DNA of 64,000 nucleotides from Acheta domesticus. Lineage: Eukaryota; Arthropoda; Insecta; Orthoptera; Gryllidae. Positions 10,900 to 21,699 of the stretch are shown in pieces (positions within the stretch are counted from its first letter, which is position 1; each line of letters starts with the position of its first letter). The notes beneath the pieces are model-generated. The model worked only from the letters and a program-made list of their open reading frames with translations, was not told the origin of the DNA and searched no databases. The DNA lies in the NCBI GenBank assembly GCA_031308135.1, contig JAHLJT010009436.1, positions 122,427,608 to 122,491,607 of the forward strand, written 5' to 3'. The position numbers were made by a program, and so were the translations under genes.

Positions 10900-12866
10900 A
10901 CTTTCCCGTAAACTATACGTACTTACGTGTAGTATAGGGAAAGTTATGTAATGCTGCGCGAAAAAACGGTGGATTTTCTGCAGAAAAACTCTTATTACAG
11001 AGCCCTGGTAACGAAAACGTGGATAAATCCAGTTGCTAAATTAAGAAAAGAATCTCCTAACACGTGGTGCAGCCAGAATCCCTATTTTGTAGGTCCTTCA
11101 TACCGAAAAACCAATTGAAAGCAAAACGTCTGTCCGTCCGTCTGTCTGTGAACAACCCTAGCGACTAAACCGTTCAGCCGACTTTCTCCAGAATTGATAC
11201 TCTTTAATCGATCTAAATGATCTCGCGGCCCCTTGAATTTGAAACCGATATTTTAATTTTGGAAGGTACTTTATATGAAGCCCCTGGGACATTTTCAAAA
11301 TTTTCAAAAAAATGGATCCAACAATTTTGACTAAATTTTGTTGTTGGATAGTCTGAAGGTCATTTAAGAGAATAGCGTAGGTCTCATGTAGGTTAAAAAC
11401 TATGATTTTTCGAAAATTGAAAAAATTCAAAAAATTTTCGCCATCTTCCTAGAATTTTTGTTCTTAATTAAATGTGTTCATAAAAAACAGGTCTTCAAAT
11501 AAAGTTATGTTCAAGTTTTCAAAAACATAAGTATTTCATTCGAAAAATTGTGTCAAACATTGACAATTTTTTATTTTCTTTAAACAATTTTTTCTTAAAA
11601 ACTGCACAACGTTTTTTATTAAATTGGATATGACATAGTATAAAGGAAGCTTAAGAGAATGGTGCAGGTTTCATGTTCGTTGAAATGCCACATTTTGCTA
11701 AAATTGTACAAAAAAAACCGGCGTCTTTCTACAACTATAATTGTGAAGACACGATTGTTTTCTTAATGAAATATGCTCATCAAAAACAGAACTTCAAATA
11801 AGGGCATGTTGAATTTTTTGAAAATATGAGTTGTTTTTCTATAATATTCTGACAAACATAATAGTCCGCTCGGAATTGACTGTGCTTCGTTTTCGTCGTT
11901 TTCTTACAAATACAATTTTAAAAATACACATTTTCTCAATTAAATGTATTTATCAAAACTACAACTTCAAATAAGGTCATACTTAATTTTCTTCAAAAAA
12001 CGAGTAGTTTTTCTACAATTTTGTGACAAACAATAGCCTGCTGTAAATTTACTGCGCTTGGAACAGCTGGGTGCGTCGTAAATTAGAATTTGCAATTTTG
12101 TATATTATTTCTTTGTTCGTTTTTACATTTGACCTCTTGTTATACATTTACACATTAATCTTTAAAGAAATTATTTCTCTTCAAATATTGGAAATAAAAA
12201 TTACTAGCTCATTAAGGGAGTATCGACAATGCAGGGAACGCAAAAATTGAATTCCGTTCCGCTGTCGCGAATTTCTGTGTCTTACGTGTCATTGTTGTGA
12301 CGTGATAGGCTGTATAGTATCAGACTTCTTTTTCAAATACAAGTTTACAAAACCTTTGTATTATTTTTTATGAAGTTGTGGAATTCACATTGTTTTGACA
12401 ACGCTGCGACGGAAACAGTGAGTTTTTCGCACTGTGTAAGATATATTGGTGTGTATACTCCCAGTCTAAAACTGAAGATTAAGTCAGGCTAGTTCTCACA
12501 GTTCTCGCATATAAGTGCTGCGATCTTTGGGTCTCATTTGGGAAAGGTCGTGATTGGTCGTGTAATGTGTAAAGCCACAGTTTAAGATGGAACCTTAAGA
12601 TGTATATCTTACATCGCGACCCAGACCTGTCGTGCGCACTGTATGAGCAAGCGAGGAACTAGCCTCAAACTTGCTTCAGAAAATTTGCCCCAAAGACGGC
12701 TAGTTAACACATCTCTATATCTTACACCGTGGTTAATCGCTTCTTGGTTGAATTGAACGTTTTCAAATAATAGCTGAGATACTATAGGGCAGAAAGTGCA
12801 ATATTTCAATTCTACATAGCTGCTTCCAATAATAAGGGAAAGTATGTGCTGCTGTAGCACCGCTAG
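10900..12866 (+). repeat. full-length HINE-B element
   Basis: It begins with the same palindromic head as HINE-A (ACTTTCCCGTA ... GGGAAAGT) and has the GTCC/GTCT tract near 11130-11150. The body differs from HINE-A after about 11220. The tail has GGGAAAGT (12836-12843, inverse of the head motif), then a GTGCT...AGCAC hairpin and CTAG at 12863-12866. The length without the MITE at 12430-12731 is about 1.67 kb. No coding capacity is seen. Other, fragmentary copies lie near 10.0, 40.3, 48.1, 50.7 and 51.2-55.0 kb. Confidence 0.75.
12430..12731. mobile_element. MITE inside HINE-B (8-bp duplication, hAT-like)
   Basis: Ends CACTGTGTAAGATATA and CACGGTGTAAGATATA are inverted to each other, flanked by GTTTTTCG / GTTAATCG (6 of 8 identical). 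HINE-B fragments near 10.0 and 40.4 kb run straight through the same site and so show the empty state. A second copy is at 51294-51576. The interior has no recognised coding sequence. Confidence 0.7.
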
Positions 12867-12950
12867 TTGAGAAAAATTTTTTACAAAATCTCAAAGCTTC
12901 GACTGGAGCCAGATCGACAGGGGTTTCTTCAGTTTGAAAACCACTGGTGC

Positions 12951-13760
12951 TACAGAATGGCACAGACTTTCCCGTATTAGCTATTTCCTTTGGTCTCGGA
13001 TAGCTATTCGGACTTGACACATTTTCTTGCCAGCTACCATGTATCGCCACCCAAAGTACAATTTTTTGACATATTCTTAATTTTTAGGTTTCATAATAGT
13101 AGAACGGATATATTATTTTACAAATATTAAAGAACAGTACAATCTCGTCCTAAATGGCAATTTTCTTTGAAAAATTTGGAGCAGTTTTGAAGAAAATGGA
13201 TTTAAGCGCTACTAAAATTGTGAAATTTGAAGCTCTTTTTCACAGACAATTGTTTGAGTTTTCAAAAAACATAATTTAAAGTCGTTTGATGTACATTAAC
13301 TTACAAATACAATAGTGTTTACCAGTTGCTGGTAACGTGCATATAAAAGGTGTGAGTGATCTTTCAAAAAAATTACATTTGTGTAATTTTTGAAAAAACA
13401 AAAATACTCAAAATTGCACTTTACGGCATACTAAAGAGTGCAATTAGAACTATCAATTTGAAAAATTGGAAGAAAAACTTTGGAGCCATTTATTAGAAAA
13501 TGGCGTTAGAGCGTTTGAAAATGCGGAAGTTTGAGTTAGTTTTGACAGAAAACGATTGAGTTTTCCAGAAACTGTACTTAACATTATTTAAAGCATATGT
13601 ACTCATTAACGCAATAATGTGAACAAATCGCTGCTTTTGTGTAAATATTAACGACATGATAAACGATTCAAAAATACATTTTTGTATTTTTTGAAAAACA
13701 AAAAAAAACAGCAATAAGACCTTGATGTCATCTCATAGAGTACATTAGGCGCTATTCTTA
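12951..13760 (-). repeat. HINE-A fragment, minus strand
   Basis: It starts at the inverted tail (CTGGTGCTACAGAATGG) and reads back through body units 4, 3 and part of 2. It stops at the MITE boundary near 13761. The 12867-12950 stretch is a short inverted head-proximal piece ('ctcaaagcttcgactgg') of the same families. Confidence 0.7.
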
Positions 13761-14363
13761 GGCCTCATTCACAATGCAAACAAACGTAACGTAATGCTGT
13801 AAACTTAGCCGCAAAATTTACACGTAAAAACAAGCGTTCACTATGACGAACGTAAGTTTCGCCTGAACCAATCAGAATTCAATGTACTGAAACTTGATCG
13901 ATTCGTCTCTAACATGGTGAAAAGATCTTTCCACCATGGTTTCTAGCCTTTTCTTCGAGATTCCTATCGATTTGTCTTTATATATATGCGAGTAGATGTA
14001 GTAGTGCTCACATTTCCTTCATCTAATAAACAAGGATTCTCATGAACCAAATTCATGAGTTATTCTTCGGACACAATTAGTTTATTCGCCATCTCAGGTT
14101 AAAGTCACAATAAAAATTGTCCAAATTCTTACACTGAATTCACTATACGCATCAAAAGCATTCGTCAACTAGTTCTCTACATTACAATAACAATTACATA
14201 ACCACAAACTACCTGAACACAATCTGAAATTGAACTTCCATGCTGCTCTCTGATTGGTCTTCGGTAGAATTCCGACGTAAACTTAACGTAGAAGCTTGGA
14301 GCTTGCGAACTCTTAAGTTTACGGTCTTACGTCAACGGTTACGTGAAGGCACTGTGAATGGCC
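13761..14363. mobile_element. MITE with GGCC...CATTCACA ends
   Basis: Terminal inverted repeats GGCCTCATTCACAATGC and GGCCATTCACAGTGC bound about 600 bp that contain repeated AACGTAAC/GTTTACG motifs in both orientations near each end. I could not fix an exact target duplication. No coding capacity is seen. It interrupts or abuts minus-strand HINE-A sequence on both sides. Confidence 0.6.
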
Positions 14364-14417
14364 TCGCTTAATAACACATTTCTAGGTTTTGCGGCTACGT
14401 TACGTTTACGTTTAAGT

Positions 14418-14797
14418 TTCAAAAAAAATATTCATGACCTTAATAAAAGAACTCACTACGGAGAACAAATTTTAATGGAAGGAAAAATCTTTAATTTTGT
14501 AGTTGGAGGAAGAGGCCGAAAAAAATTCAAACTTTTGCAATTTTTAAAAATTCAGAATTAAACGTGCAATTAGGACCTGTGCCACTTTTATAAGTGTATT
14601 TTATTTTATTCTTACAAGAAATTAAAAAATATTGAGCCGTTTTTGTGAAAATTTTGAAAACGTTCGGGGGCTTTATGTAAAGTACCACCAAATTTTGAAG
14701 AATGTTTTTCAAAATCCAACTTTTTTAAGCAAGTTTTTCAAAATCTCAAAGCTTCGCGAGGAGTTTCTTCAATTTGAAAACTAGTGGTGCTACAGAA
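14418..14797 (-). repeat. two HINE-A fragments, minus strand
   Basis: 14418-~14730 is the inverse of the first body unit (growth from 'ttcttacaagaaat' to 'gtaaagtaccaccaaatttt'). 14731-14797 is an inverted head-proximal piece followed by a tail end (CTAGTGGTGCTACAGAATGG). No gene is seen here. Confidence 0.65.
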
Positions 14798-15558
14798 TGG
14801 TAAAAAATGTATAAAGTGGAGGCTACTGAAGGACATCAGAAGGCGTTCAGATGCCAAGCGATAAGGATAAAGAGGCTGCAGATAAGAGTGCCATCGTGCG
14901 GCAGCGATAGTGACGCTTCGGTCAAGGGTAGCTTCCGTTGAAAGAACAGAGACAGTAGTAATAGTAGTGAAGTGGTGGCAGTGATTCCGTAAACAGCAAA
15001 TGTAGAAACACGAGGAAGCCGTGCAAGTACAGCATACGATCACATGATAGGGAAAAGTGTTAATTCAGAAAGGCAGAATGTTACCAGTGTCGTAGGGTAT
15101 GTCACATTAGGGAAGTTTCCTGGGTAAATATTAGTTTTGTGATGAATTGCCGTTGGCATTTAAACTTAAATGATCATAGGTGTTGTCATTGCCAACAATA
15201 TTGTTTATTTGAAGAGTAGCTTTCGATCGCTTGTCATCATCATCAGTTTCTAGTACAAGAAATAAAAACAATCAAACCTTAAGATAAAACAAAAACATTA
15301 GGATTCAAAGATTGCTAATAGTTAAAAAAACAGAATTAACATTTTATGAAATGTAAGAAATATTTATGAACTATTTCTTGTAATAGAGGGGCGCAGTGGC
15401 GTAGCCTGATTTTTGGCTTAGGGTATGTAACTCGAGAAATGAGAAAATCATTTAAAACTCTTAAATGTTCCTCATTCATCAATGCCAGTTCTGACACTTT
15501 GGTCAATTAGAGGGCACAAATAATTTGTATATTTAAAATTAAAAACCATATGGGAGTA
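14798..15558. other. unassigned AT-rich DNA
   Basis: No gene recognised. A string CAGTGGCGTAGCC at 15394-15406 resembles a hAT terminus but no partner end was found. Confidence 0.4.
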
Positions 15559-15577
15559 TATATATATATATACTTGT

Positions 15578-15613
<36 letters not shown>
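15559..15613. repeat. (TA)n microsatellite
   Basis: Interrupted TA dinucleotide tract, broken by 'cttgtaga', at the left edge of a GC-rich segment. Confidence 0.95.
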
Positions 15614-15614
<1 letters not shown>

Positions 15615-16700
15615 AGCGGTCCTGATCTCGCTAGGCCCCAAACAATTTGTCAATAAGAAAAAGATTGTTAGCGAGATTCGCCGCGCGCTCGCGCTGCCAC
15701 GGCAGCGGCAACCCCGCCGCCTTATCAGCGGTCGCTGGAGGGGAGGCGCAGGGGGAGAGTTGTCACCCCTACGCGGTGGTGACGTGCGCGGCGAAGGGGG
15801 GGAGCAACGGTCAGAGCAGATGGTAGAACGGTGAGCAGAGCGGAGAGTGAGCTTTTTGGGAGGCAGATAGTAGAACATTGAGCAGAGGCGGAGACAGTGA
15901 GCTGATTGGGAAGCAGGTGTGATAATGATGTTACCTGGAGGTGGAACGGTCCAGGGAGTTGCTGCGCCAGTGTCTTTGGACGTTGGAATTTGGCGTTGTT
16001 ACGGAGAATTTGTACTGCGCTGAGGCATTTGCACTCGGGCGCCAGCCGCCGCCACTGACCGCTGCAAGCGTCCCCGTTTGGTGAGGCCATAGACGACGAA
16101 CTGAGGTCGGTATCCGATCTATGTTTGCTCTTCCTAGATTTTTTAAAAAATACTATGAACTGCCACTAAAATTCTGTCAAAGAAAAACTACGAACTGGCA
16201 CTATTGCGTGAAGCCCCGCGTTCGCCGTAATAAGAGAGGCGGGGAAGCTGCTCGTCGGGGGCTCGCGACGAGGTCATGAAAGCTGGATTTTCCAGGCCCC
16301 GTAAAGTTCAGCAACTTTTCGTCAAGACTTCTACGTGTGCAGACTTTTAAGACGGTGTAATTATGAAGGCTGTGAATCTTGAATGTTGAAATTGGTTATT
16401 TTTTTTTACTGAATGTAAATTAAGAATTCGTAATAGTTTTCAAGTTGTTTCAAGAAATAGACTTTCTAGATGATTCAAGAATCTTAGGGTATTTGTATAC
16501 ATTTGCTAACGTTCTAAAAAGAAAAAAAGAAGTGTTTCACAGTGATTTCAATAGATTTAGCCTAGTTTTAGCATCGCTAACAAGTTAGATGTTTCTCCAC
16601 GTCTCGCGAAATGTACATTGAGAGAAATAAATGATTAAATTAAAATAAATATATGTGCGCACTGATCTCAGGTTCAGAAGATAAATTTGAGTGGTTGGTG
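15614..16700 (+). other. GC-rich segment, possible LTR
   Basis: The segment starts TGTAGCGGTCC immediately after the (TA)n tract and is GC-rich to about 16310. It then becomes AT-rich with AATAAA-like signals near 16627-16650. This layout would suit a long terminal repeat or another transcribed retroelement end. I could not find a matching second end, a primer-binding site or a duplication. Open frames on the minus strand here have low-complexity Arg/Pro-rich translations and are not convincing genes. Confidence 0.25.
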
Positions 16701-17329
16701 GGTGAAAAACAGTGGATATGAAAGGCAAGACATGGTCAGAAATGGGTACTAACTTGTGCAATCAATATGCATTTGTGGCTAATTCTTTAGAAAATAAACT
16801 GAGTTTTAAGTTATCTGAAAGACAAGATATGAAGTTTCTTAAACTGAATGTTGACTACTGAAATTAATTATAGATTTGATGAATGGTACCATTAGCATTT
16901 GTACAAATTTCTTATTTCACATTTCTTACTTAGTAGACTTTTTTGGTTGTATACTTAAAGGAAACATGTAGTTTCTTACAGTTGATTTTCCTTTGATGTT
17001 TTTTTCTAGAATATTGTTAAATTTTGCTGTTTTTTTGTTATGTGAGCGTCAATGGTATTGACATCCTGTATTTTTTTTGCTCTCAACACGTGTCCAATTA
17101 TATTGATGTTTGTGGTTTCAACTTTGTGTTTTTTTTTCAAAATTTCAAAGAAAGCCACTTTCCTACGGAACTTACCCACAGCCGACCTACACGTTCGGTT
17201 ACAATATATATATACACACACTCTCATCGTCATAAAAAAAGCTGCACCCAGGACAAGGCGGATTGCGGTCATTGTTGTCAGGCAAGTATAAGGTACCACA
17301 TATTCAAAATGATTACACTTTCACATTTG

Positions 17330-17890
17330 TAGGACCTACACAGCCACAGACGGCACATGTTAGTTTGGCGTGAGGTCGCCATTTTAGCAAACACGTGTTC
17401 AGTCAGTGCGGCATGGAGTTGTACAGGTCTCGAATGATGTTCTGTGCTAGTCCATCCCAAGCAGCTTGCACCTGAGCGCGCAGTTCTTGTAGACTGGTGG
17501 GTAGGGGTGGGATTCTGATCGCATGCTCTATGCCACCCCAAACATTCTCGATCGAGAAGAGGTCTGGCAATGCTGCTGGCCATGGCAGAGAATCCACGTC
17601 TGCAACGTATGCTTGGGAGATGGCTACGGTATGTGGACGCGCGTTATCCTGTCGAAGTAGGGCATGGGCGTGGGTGCTCACAAACGGTAGAGCCACCGGT
17701 TGTAGGATCTCCTGAATGTGCAGTGTGGTTGTCATGGTACCTTCAATTAACACTAACGGTGAACGGGCACCATGGGATATCGCGCCCCAAACCATTTCAC
17801 CAGGCTGGCGAGACGTGTGATGGGATACCACAAATCACTGAGGCGCTCCCGACTGCGCCTCCAGACACGGACCCGGCGGTCGGGTTTTTT
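17330..17890 (-). pseudogene. Tc1-like transposase fragment
   Basis: The minus strand from ~17890 down reads RVRVWRRSRERLSDL, then (after a frame change near 17820) GEMVWGAISHGARSPLVLI, then RQDNARPHT (second catalytic Asp) and PDLFSIENVWG (catalytic Glu). This is the C-terminal two-thirds of an IS630/Tc1-type DDE transposase. The Asp-to-Glu spacing looks about two residues shorter than the usual 34. The N-terminal DNA-binding region and both TIRs were not found. It is a dead fragment. Confidence 0.8.
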
Positions 17891-18389
17891 AACTGTTTCT
17901 CACGAGCTATATGAGTGTGCGAGTACTTATTATGTGTCTTGATAGCCGTGTAAATAGTATTTAAATGTGCGTAAATGTTGAAATTCCACCCTTTTTTTCT
18001 TTTGAGAACATAAAAGAAGATCAGTAACATAGGGTTTTAAGACTATTACATCCGCATAGCCTTGATTTATTATCACAAATTTTATTATTAAAATGTCACT
18101 GACATTTTTCAATGTTCGAAATGATACTGAGAGTAATTTTTTGACAGAATGCTTAAATTATATTTTCCTTTTCAGAGAATGTTAGTCTGTATATTTCTAG
18201 TTTTCAATTTGTCCACGGCACAACACGATTCCATAATTATGTGCACGGCACAATACAATTTCATAATTATGTGGGCTCTTATTTGGATCGCGCTGTTCTC
18301 GTTCTCGCCGGTCCTCAGCGTGGATGTGGATTGCACGATGACATATCTTTGTGCATTCAACCACCACAATACCTAACCGAAATTGGCTA

Positions 18390-18393
18390 CAAA

Positions 18394-18446
<53 letters not shown>
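18390..18446. repeat. (TA)n microsatellite
   Basis: TA dinucleotide tract with one ACAT interruption. Confidence 0.95.
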
Positions 18447-18448
<2 letters not shown>

Positions 18449-19689
18449 TAAATGCATTAAAATAAGGTAATAAAACATAAATAAAACTACTATGCTAATT
18501 AATTAACCTTGTTCTCTTACACACAAACACCGAAGAAAACATTGAAGTTTCGTAACACAAGGTTTAATTCATAGGCTAGCAGGATGTAATGGTTCCCTGT
18601 GCATCTGATTCATAGCGCAAGCAATGCTGCATTTCCAAGTGAGTCGTTCATCCTTGTGAAGAATCGAATCTTCAACGGCGCAATGTTTTAAATATAATGA
18701 AATATTGTGTAACACAAAATGAAAATAACAAATGGACAATTTACAATAATTTTAAAGTAAAAATAACTGATATTGTCAGGGTACGTAACACATCACCCAT
18801 ATCCATGGACGCTACGCCCCTGGAGGGTGTTATATCATTTAATATTACAGTAATTTACAGTAATCTACGCAAGAAAGGGGATGAAATTGAATTGAACATG
18901 TGAAATTTTGTAACAAAAACATGAAATGTAAGTTGAGCCATTTCTTACCTGCTGTATGGAAGCCAGAAAACGATTACGCGGTTTCGGTTTTTCAATTAAT
19001 TCCTCTGGTTACCTCTAGTTACCCTGGTGTTCAGGGAATACACTTTAGCTGCAGCCGGTTAGGCTTATGCAGCAGAGAGCTTAAATATATTACTTACATA
19101 CTTTCTTAAATGCTAACTACTACAATTGCCGCTTTGGGCATTGGCTAGTTTTATACAGTTATTTTTTATGTTTCTAGAAAGTTCTTTTAGTATTGTTCAT
19201 ATTTTCTCCTTTTTATTTTTTGCATTCACTCTTAAACTATATTTACAAAGCTCATTCATTTACACATTCATACACACACTGCACATTTTACACTTCACTA
19301 TATACAAGTCACTTTGCTCTCCATTGCGCCGACTTCAGTCGAGCGTCCGTGGCGCCGCGACGTCCCGTGGCGCCGCGACGGGGGCCCAGGCCCGGCGGGG
19401 CGCGTCTCCGCGCCGCCCGCGCAGATTCCGGCGTCGATGAGCGGCGACCGCCTCCCACGCACTGACACCTCCCTCGCGTCGTACAGCTCAGCGAGCTTGT
19501 GCGGGGAAAGTGCGTGGAAGTTCGCGGTTATCAGACGGACCAAGCGGCTTAAGTACCGGACTGTGGGGTGGTGGAGGAGGAGGGATAATGGCCTGGGTGC
19601 GGTGCGCTGCCCCGGAAGAATACGGTGTGGGGGTGGTGTCTAATAGTAATTTCAGTAGAGGGGAGGTGTTATGGTTTATCTTTTCATTT
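18447..19689. other. unassigned DNA with a short GC-rich patch
   Basis: Nothing recognised except a strongly GC-rich patch at about 19320-19480 with repeated GGCGCCGCGACG. Overlapping frames are open on both strands there, as expected of GC-rich DNA, so none is called as a gene. Confidence 0.4.
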
Positions 19690-20178
19690 AGTAGATTATT
19701 TAAATGAATGTGAAGATTTTCCAAAGTTATTCTGGTGTAATATTGATTTTCTATTTCCAGTATACGAATATCTGTGCGTGGTTTGAATGTGTGACCTGTT
19801 TGAAGTGACTGACAAAGTGAGATGTACAGGAGTTGTGTACGCTTGATACGCGTATATATGTTCTTTAATTCTGGTGTTAAAAGTTCTGCCTGTTTAACCA
19901 ATATATATGGCTGCGTAGTTGTGACAATGTAGCAAGTAGTCGCCGCTTTTTTCTAAAAGATCTGTGCGTGTTTAGGGGGATATCATTTTCCTGAGGGAGT
20001 TCTGTAATTTGAAAGAAACTTTGATTCCGGCTTTGTGTATATTGTGTGCGACGTTTTCTGAAAGGATGCCAAAATAAGGTAAGCAAGTGTACTTATCTGG
20101 TGTTCGTGTAACTGTAGAGAGTGAAATGTATATTTTCAGTTTCTGTTTGCCAGTTTCCGTTTCAGTTTCAATTTCCAA
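19690..20178 (-). pseudogene. Penelope-like element, C-terminal GIY-YIG endonuclease fragment
   Basis: The minus strand reads LPYFGILSENVAHNIHKAGI (the segment preceding the nuclease in Penelope-like proteins). After frame changes it reads SGDYLLHCHNYAAIYIG, then a stop (TAA in place of the usual Gln), then TGRTFNTRIKEH. The GIY-YIG hallmarks YLLHC and YIG-x-TGR are clear. A C-terminal piece ending near RITLENLHIHL follows. The gene is broken by at least two frame changes and one stop. It abuts a LINE reverse transcriptase fragment at ~20180. Confidence 0.7.
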
Positions 20179-20179
20179 A

Positions 20180-21640
20180 ACGGAGGGTGCGCTCTGAGCC
20201 GCAGAACTCTATTCTGAACTAGCTCAAGTGTGTCCTTGTACTTCTGTTCTGTAGTCCACCACGTCGCCACGGCGGCGTAGGTAGCCACAGGCCGGCAACA
20301 CGTTTTATAGAGTGCCAGGCGAAGTTCCAAGGGGAGTGTACGTTTCCTCAAAAGATGTTGTAAGAGACGAACACTTTGCTGAAATTTTGATAGAATTCGC
20401 CCGACATGTAAATGCCAGCGCATCCTTCGATTAAAAGTGACGCCCATGTAAGTTGCCTTGGGCGCCCACTTCAGCTTTTGTGTGCCAAGTGTAATTTGTT
20501 TTGGTGGTGTGTTTGTGTTTGCGGCAAGTGTATCATTGGCTGCGACTTTTCCGCTGAAATGTCAAGTGCTTTTGTTCCGCCCACTTCTGCGTCAGGTTCA
20601 TCTGTTTTTGGAGTATTTTGATTTTGTGGTCTAGGTTTATTACTCTTGCTAAGACTGCTTTGTCATCAGCATAAAGGAAAAGCCGTATTCGAGGAATATG
20701 TGGTATGTCATTAACTCACAGCGAGAACAGTAGCTGAGAGAGGACGGAGCCCTCTGACCGCAATCCTTCGCTTTGAGGATCTCGCTTTTCCCACGTGCTT
20801 TCCCCAAGTTTACCACGAATATGCGGTTTCTGAGGAAAGACTTAACCATTTCTTTTATGTCTTGCGGAAGACAGCGCGGAGGTTTTGTGATGAGTTTTCT
20901 GTGTGGCAACTTGTCGAAGGTTTGCACCATGTCGAGATAAATGATATGTACATCATGTGTAAGTAACAAATCAGCGGAAATCCGCTGAGCCATGCAAAGT
21001 GCTTGTAAAGAAGTAGAATGACCCGGCCTGAAGGCAAGCTGTTCTTCTCGAATGAAGTTCCGCGAGAGAACAGTCGGCAGAATTCGCGCGAGTAGAAGCC
21101 TCTCAAATACTTTTCCCATGACAGGAAGACTGATTGGCCAATGATGGCTCGCTGCGATCGTGAGATCCTTACCGGGTTTAGGAAGCATGCGATTTCCAGT
21201 GTTCCGGCAAGTACCGCTGTGTAATGCAGCTGTTGTAGATTCGCATAAGCTCCGTGCTTATGACCGATAGGGTCTCATTTAGAACGGGAGGACCCATTCG
21301 GTCAGGGCCTGGCGCTTTGCGGCTACGCAAGCCTTTAATTGTAGTCGAAACTTCGACTGTACAGTGTGTGAGTGTATTGGTGCTATCGTCCGTTTCTTCC
21401 TAATCTAACGCCTGTGTAGTGTTGTTAACAAACCTCTCTTCAAGCTCGTCGGCTTGATCTGAGAAGAGGTACGTTTGTTTACCCTCAGAGTGGTCGTGGC
21501 CATGTATGACGGTTGCGGTTTTAGCTACTGACCTGAGCGCTTTTTGAAGTTTGAAAAGGCGTAATCGGAACCAATCTCTCTCATCTCCTTTCCCAATCTG
21601 CTGTGTGAAGTTTTGCGAGCGCCGTCGTTTTCAGACGTTT
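20180..21640 (-). pseudogene. Jockey-type LINE reverse transcriptase fragment
   Basis: Minus strand, in order: the pre-RT segment KALRSVAK...LEERFVNNTT (21560-21420), the GLRSRKAPGPDRMG region (~21310), MLPKPGKD (21188), FRPGHSTSLQA and IIYLDMVQTFDKL (palm motif A), then LFLYADDKAVLA (motif C, near 20672). The thumb and C-terminal region VQNRVLRLRAHPPFW reaches 20180. Frames change several times (near 21190, 20760, 20450). The sequence is closely related to the LINE fragment at 25215-29440, which is on the opposite strand. Confidence 0.8.
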
Positions 21641-21699
21641 TTCGCATTCCTGCAGTCAAGTTCTATGTGCAGGGCACCTAAACTGTTGCCAGAGTCGCC

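Noticed and set aside
15394..15406. hAT-like terminus CAGTGGCGTAGCC
   Set aside because: No inverted partner or 8-bp duplication was found.
15507..16090. two long minus-strand frames
   Set aside because: One reads through the (TA)n tract as poly-Ile/Tyr and the other through GC-rich DNA; neither resembles a protein.
19298..19643. long overlapping frames on both strands in GC-rich DNA
   Set aside because: GC-rich sequence opens many frames by chance; translations are Arg/Gly/Pro-rich and unrecognisable.
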